Below are positions 5,883 to 6,023 of a stretch of DNA of 6,023 nucleotides, piece after piece. The DNA is from an uncultured Anaerolineae bacterium. GTDB taxonomy: Bacteria; Chloroflexota; Anaerolineae; Anaerolineales; UBA4823. The translations under genes were made by a program, and so were the position numbers. Under the pieces are notes generated by a model that was not told the origin of the DNA, ran no database searches, and was given only the letters and a program-made list of their open reading frames with translations. How positions within the stretch are numbered: position 1 is the stretch's first letter; each line of letters starts with the position of its first letter. The stretch lies in NCBI GenBank assembly GCA_937129505.1, contig CAKZNJ010000443.1:1-6023 (forward strand). Reading direction: 5' to 3'.

Positions 5883-6023
5883 ATGACTGATCCCCTCGTC
5901 TGGGTAAACGATCTAACCTTTCGCTACCGCGACCGCCCGGAGCCGGCGATTCGAAACATCACTTTCGAAGCACGGGCAGGCGAATTGTTTTTGTTGGCCG
6001 GGGCAAGCGGCTGTGGTAAAACT
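5883..6023 (+). CDS. ABC transporter ATP-binding protein, probably ECF-type A component; N-terminal 47 residues, 3' end beyond window
   Basis: The frame opens at the ATG at 5883, 12 nt after the upstream stop, and is open to the window end. Residues 6-15 (VWVNDLTFRY) are the first strand and the aromatic A-loop region of an ABC ATPase. AIRNITFEARAGELFLLAG (22-40) is the usual lead-in, and GASGCGKT (40-47) is a complete Walker A with Lys46. The 'FRYRDRPEPAIRNI' wording resembles CbiO/EcfA-type ATPases of energy-coupling factor vitamin and metal transporters more than other ABC subfamilies. The signature, Walker B and any second ATPase half are outside the window. Ribosome binding is weak (no clear purine run), which suggests translational coupling with the SAM hydrolase gene. 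ABC ATPase is near certain; ECF type is likely; the substrate cannot be told. Confidence 0.85.
   Translation, partial: MTDPLVWVNDLTFRYRDRPEPAIRNITFEARAGELFLLAGASGCGKT

Overview
The window looks like chromosomal DNA of a free-living bacterium of moderate GC content. The gene set would suit Chloroflexota, perhaps Anaerolineae: a Lon-like protease lacking the LonA N-domain, a DUF62 SAM hydrolase directly upstream of an ECF-type ATPase, a large secreted subtilase, and dispersed TGTCAT/ATGACA intergenic palindromes. This taxonomic guess is inference only. No phage, plasmid, transposase, CRISPR, rRNA or tRNA signal was found.

Layout: (1) 1-881, minus strand: the N-terminal 293 residues of a secreted S8 (subtilisin-like) protease, with signal peptide, long helical prosequence, and catalytic Asp and His; the part carrying the Ser lies beyond the window edge. 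(2) 882-1015: a divergent promoter region. (3) 1016-3460, plus strand: an 814-aa cytoplasmic Lon-family protease with an intact Ser-Lys dyad but poor Walker motifs, resembling the LonC type. (4) 3416-4156, minus strand: a four-helix membrane protein of unknown function that starts with GTG and overlaps the Lon gene tail-to-tail by 45 bp. (5) 4157-5081: 925 bp without a convincing gene, holding a possible decayed or orphan reading frame (4189-4482), a palindromic repeat cluster (about 4691-4850), and the promoter and structured leader of the next operon. (6) 5082-5870, plus strand: a DUF62 SAM hydroxide adenosyltransferase. (7) 5883 to the window end, plus strand: the start of an ABC ATPase, probably an ECF-transporter A component, 12 nt downstream and presumably co-transcribed.

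Functionally, the left half holds a secreted and a cytosolic protease transcribed divergently from one 134-bp region, which does not by itself prove a shared pathway. The right half is the start of an operon that probably combines SAM/adenosine metabolism with nutrient uptake. I see no clearly new multi-gene system. The points most worth following up are the Lon-like enzyme that may work without ATP, the codon-aligned antisense overlap of its C-terminus with a membrane helix, the structured leader of the DUF62-ECF operon, and the unassigned reading frame next to the repeat cluster.
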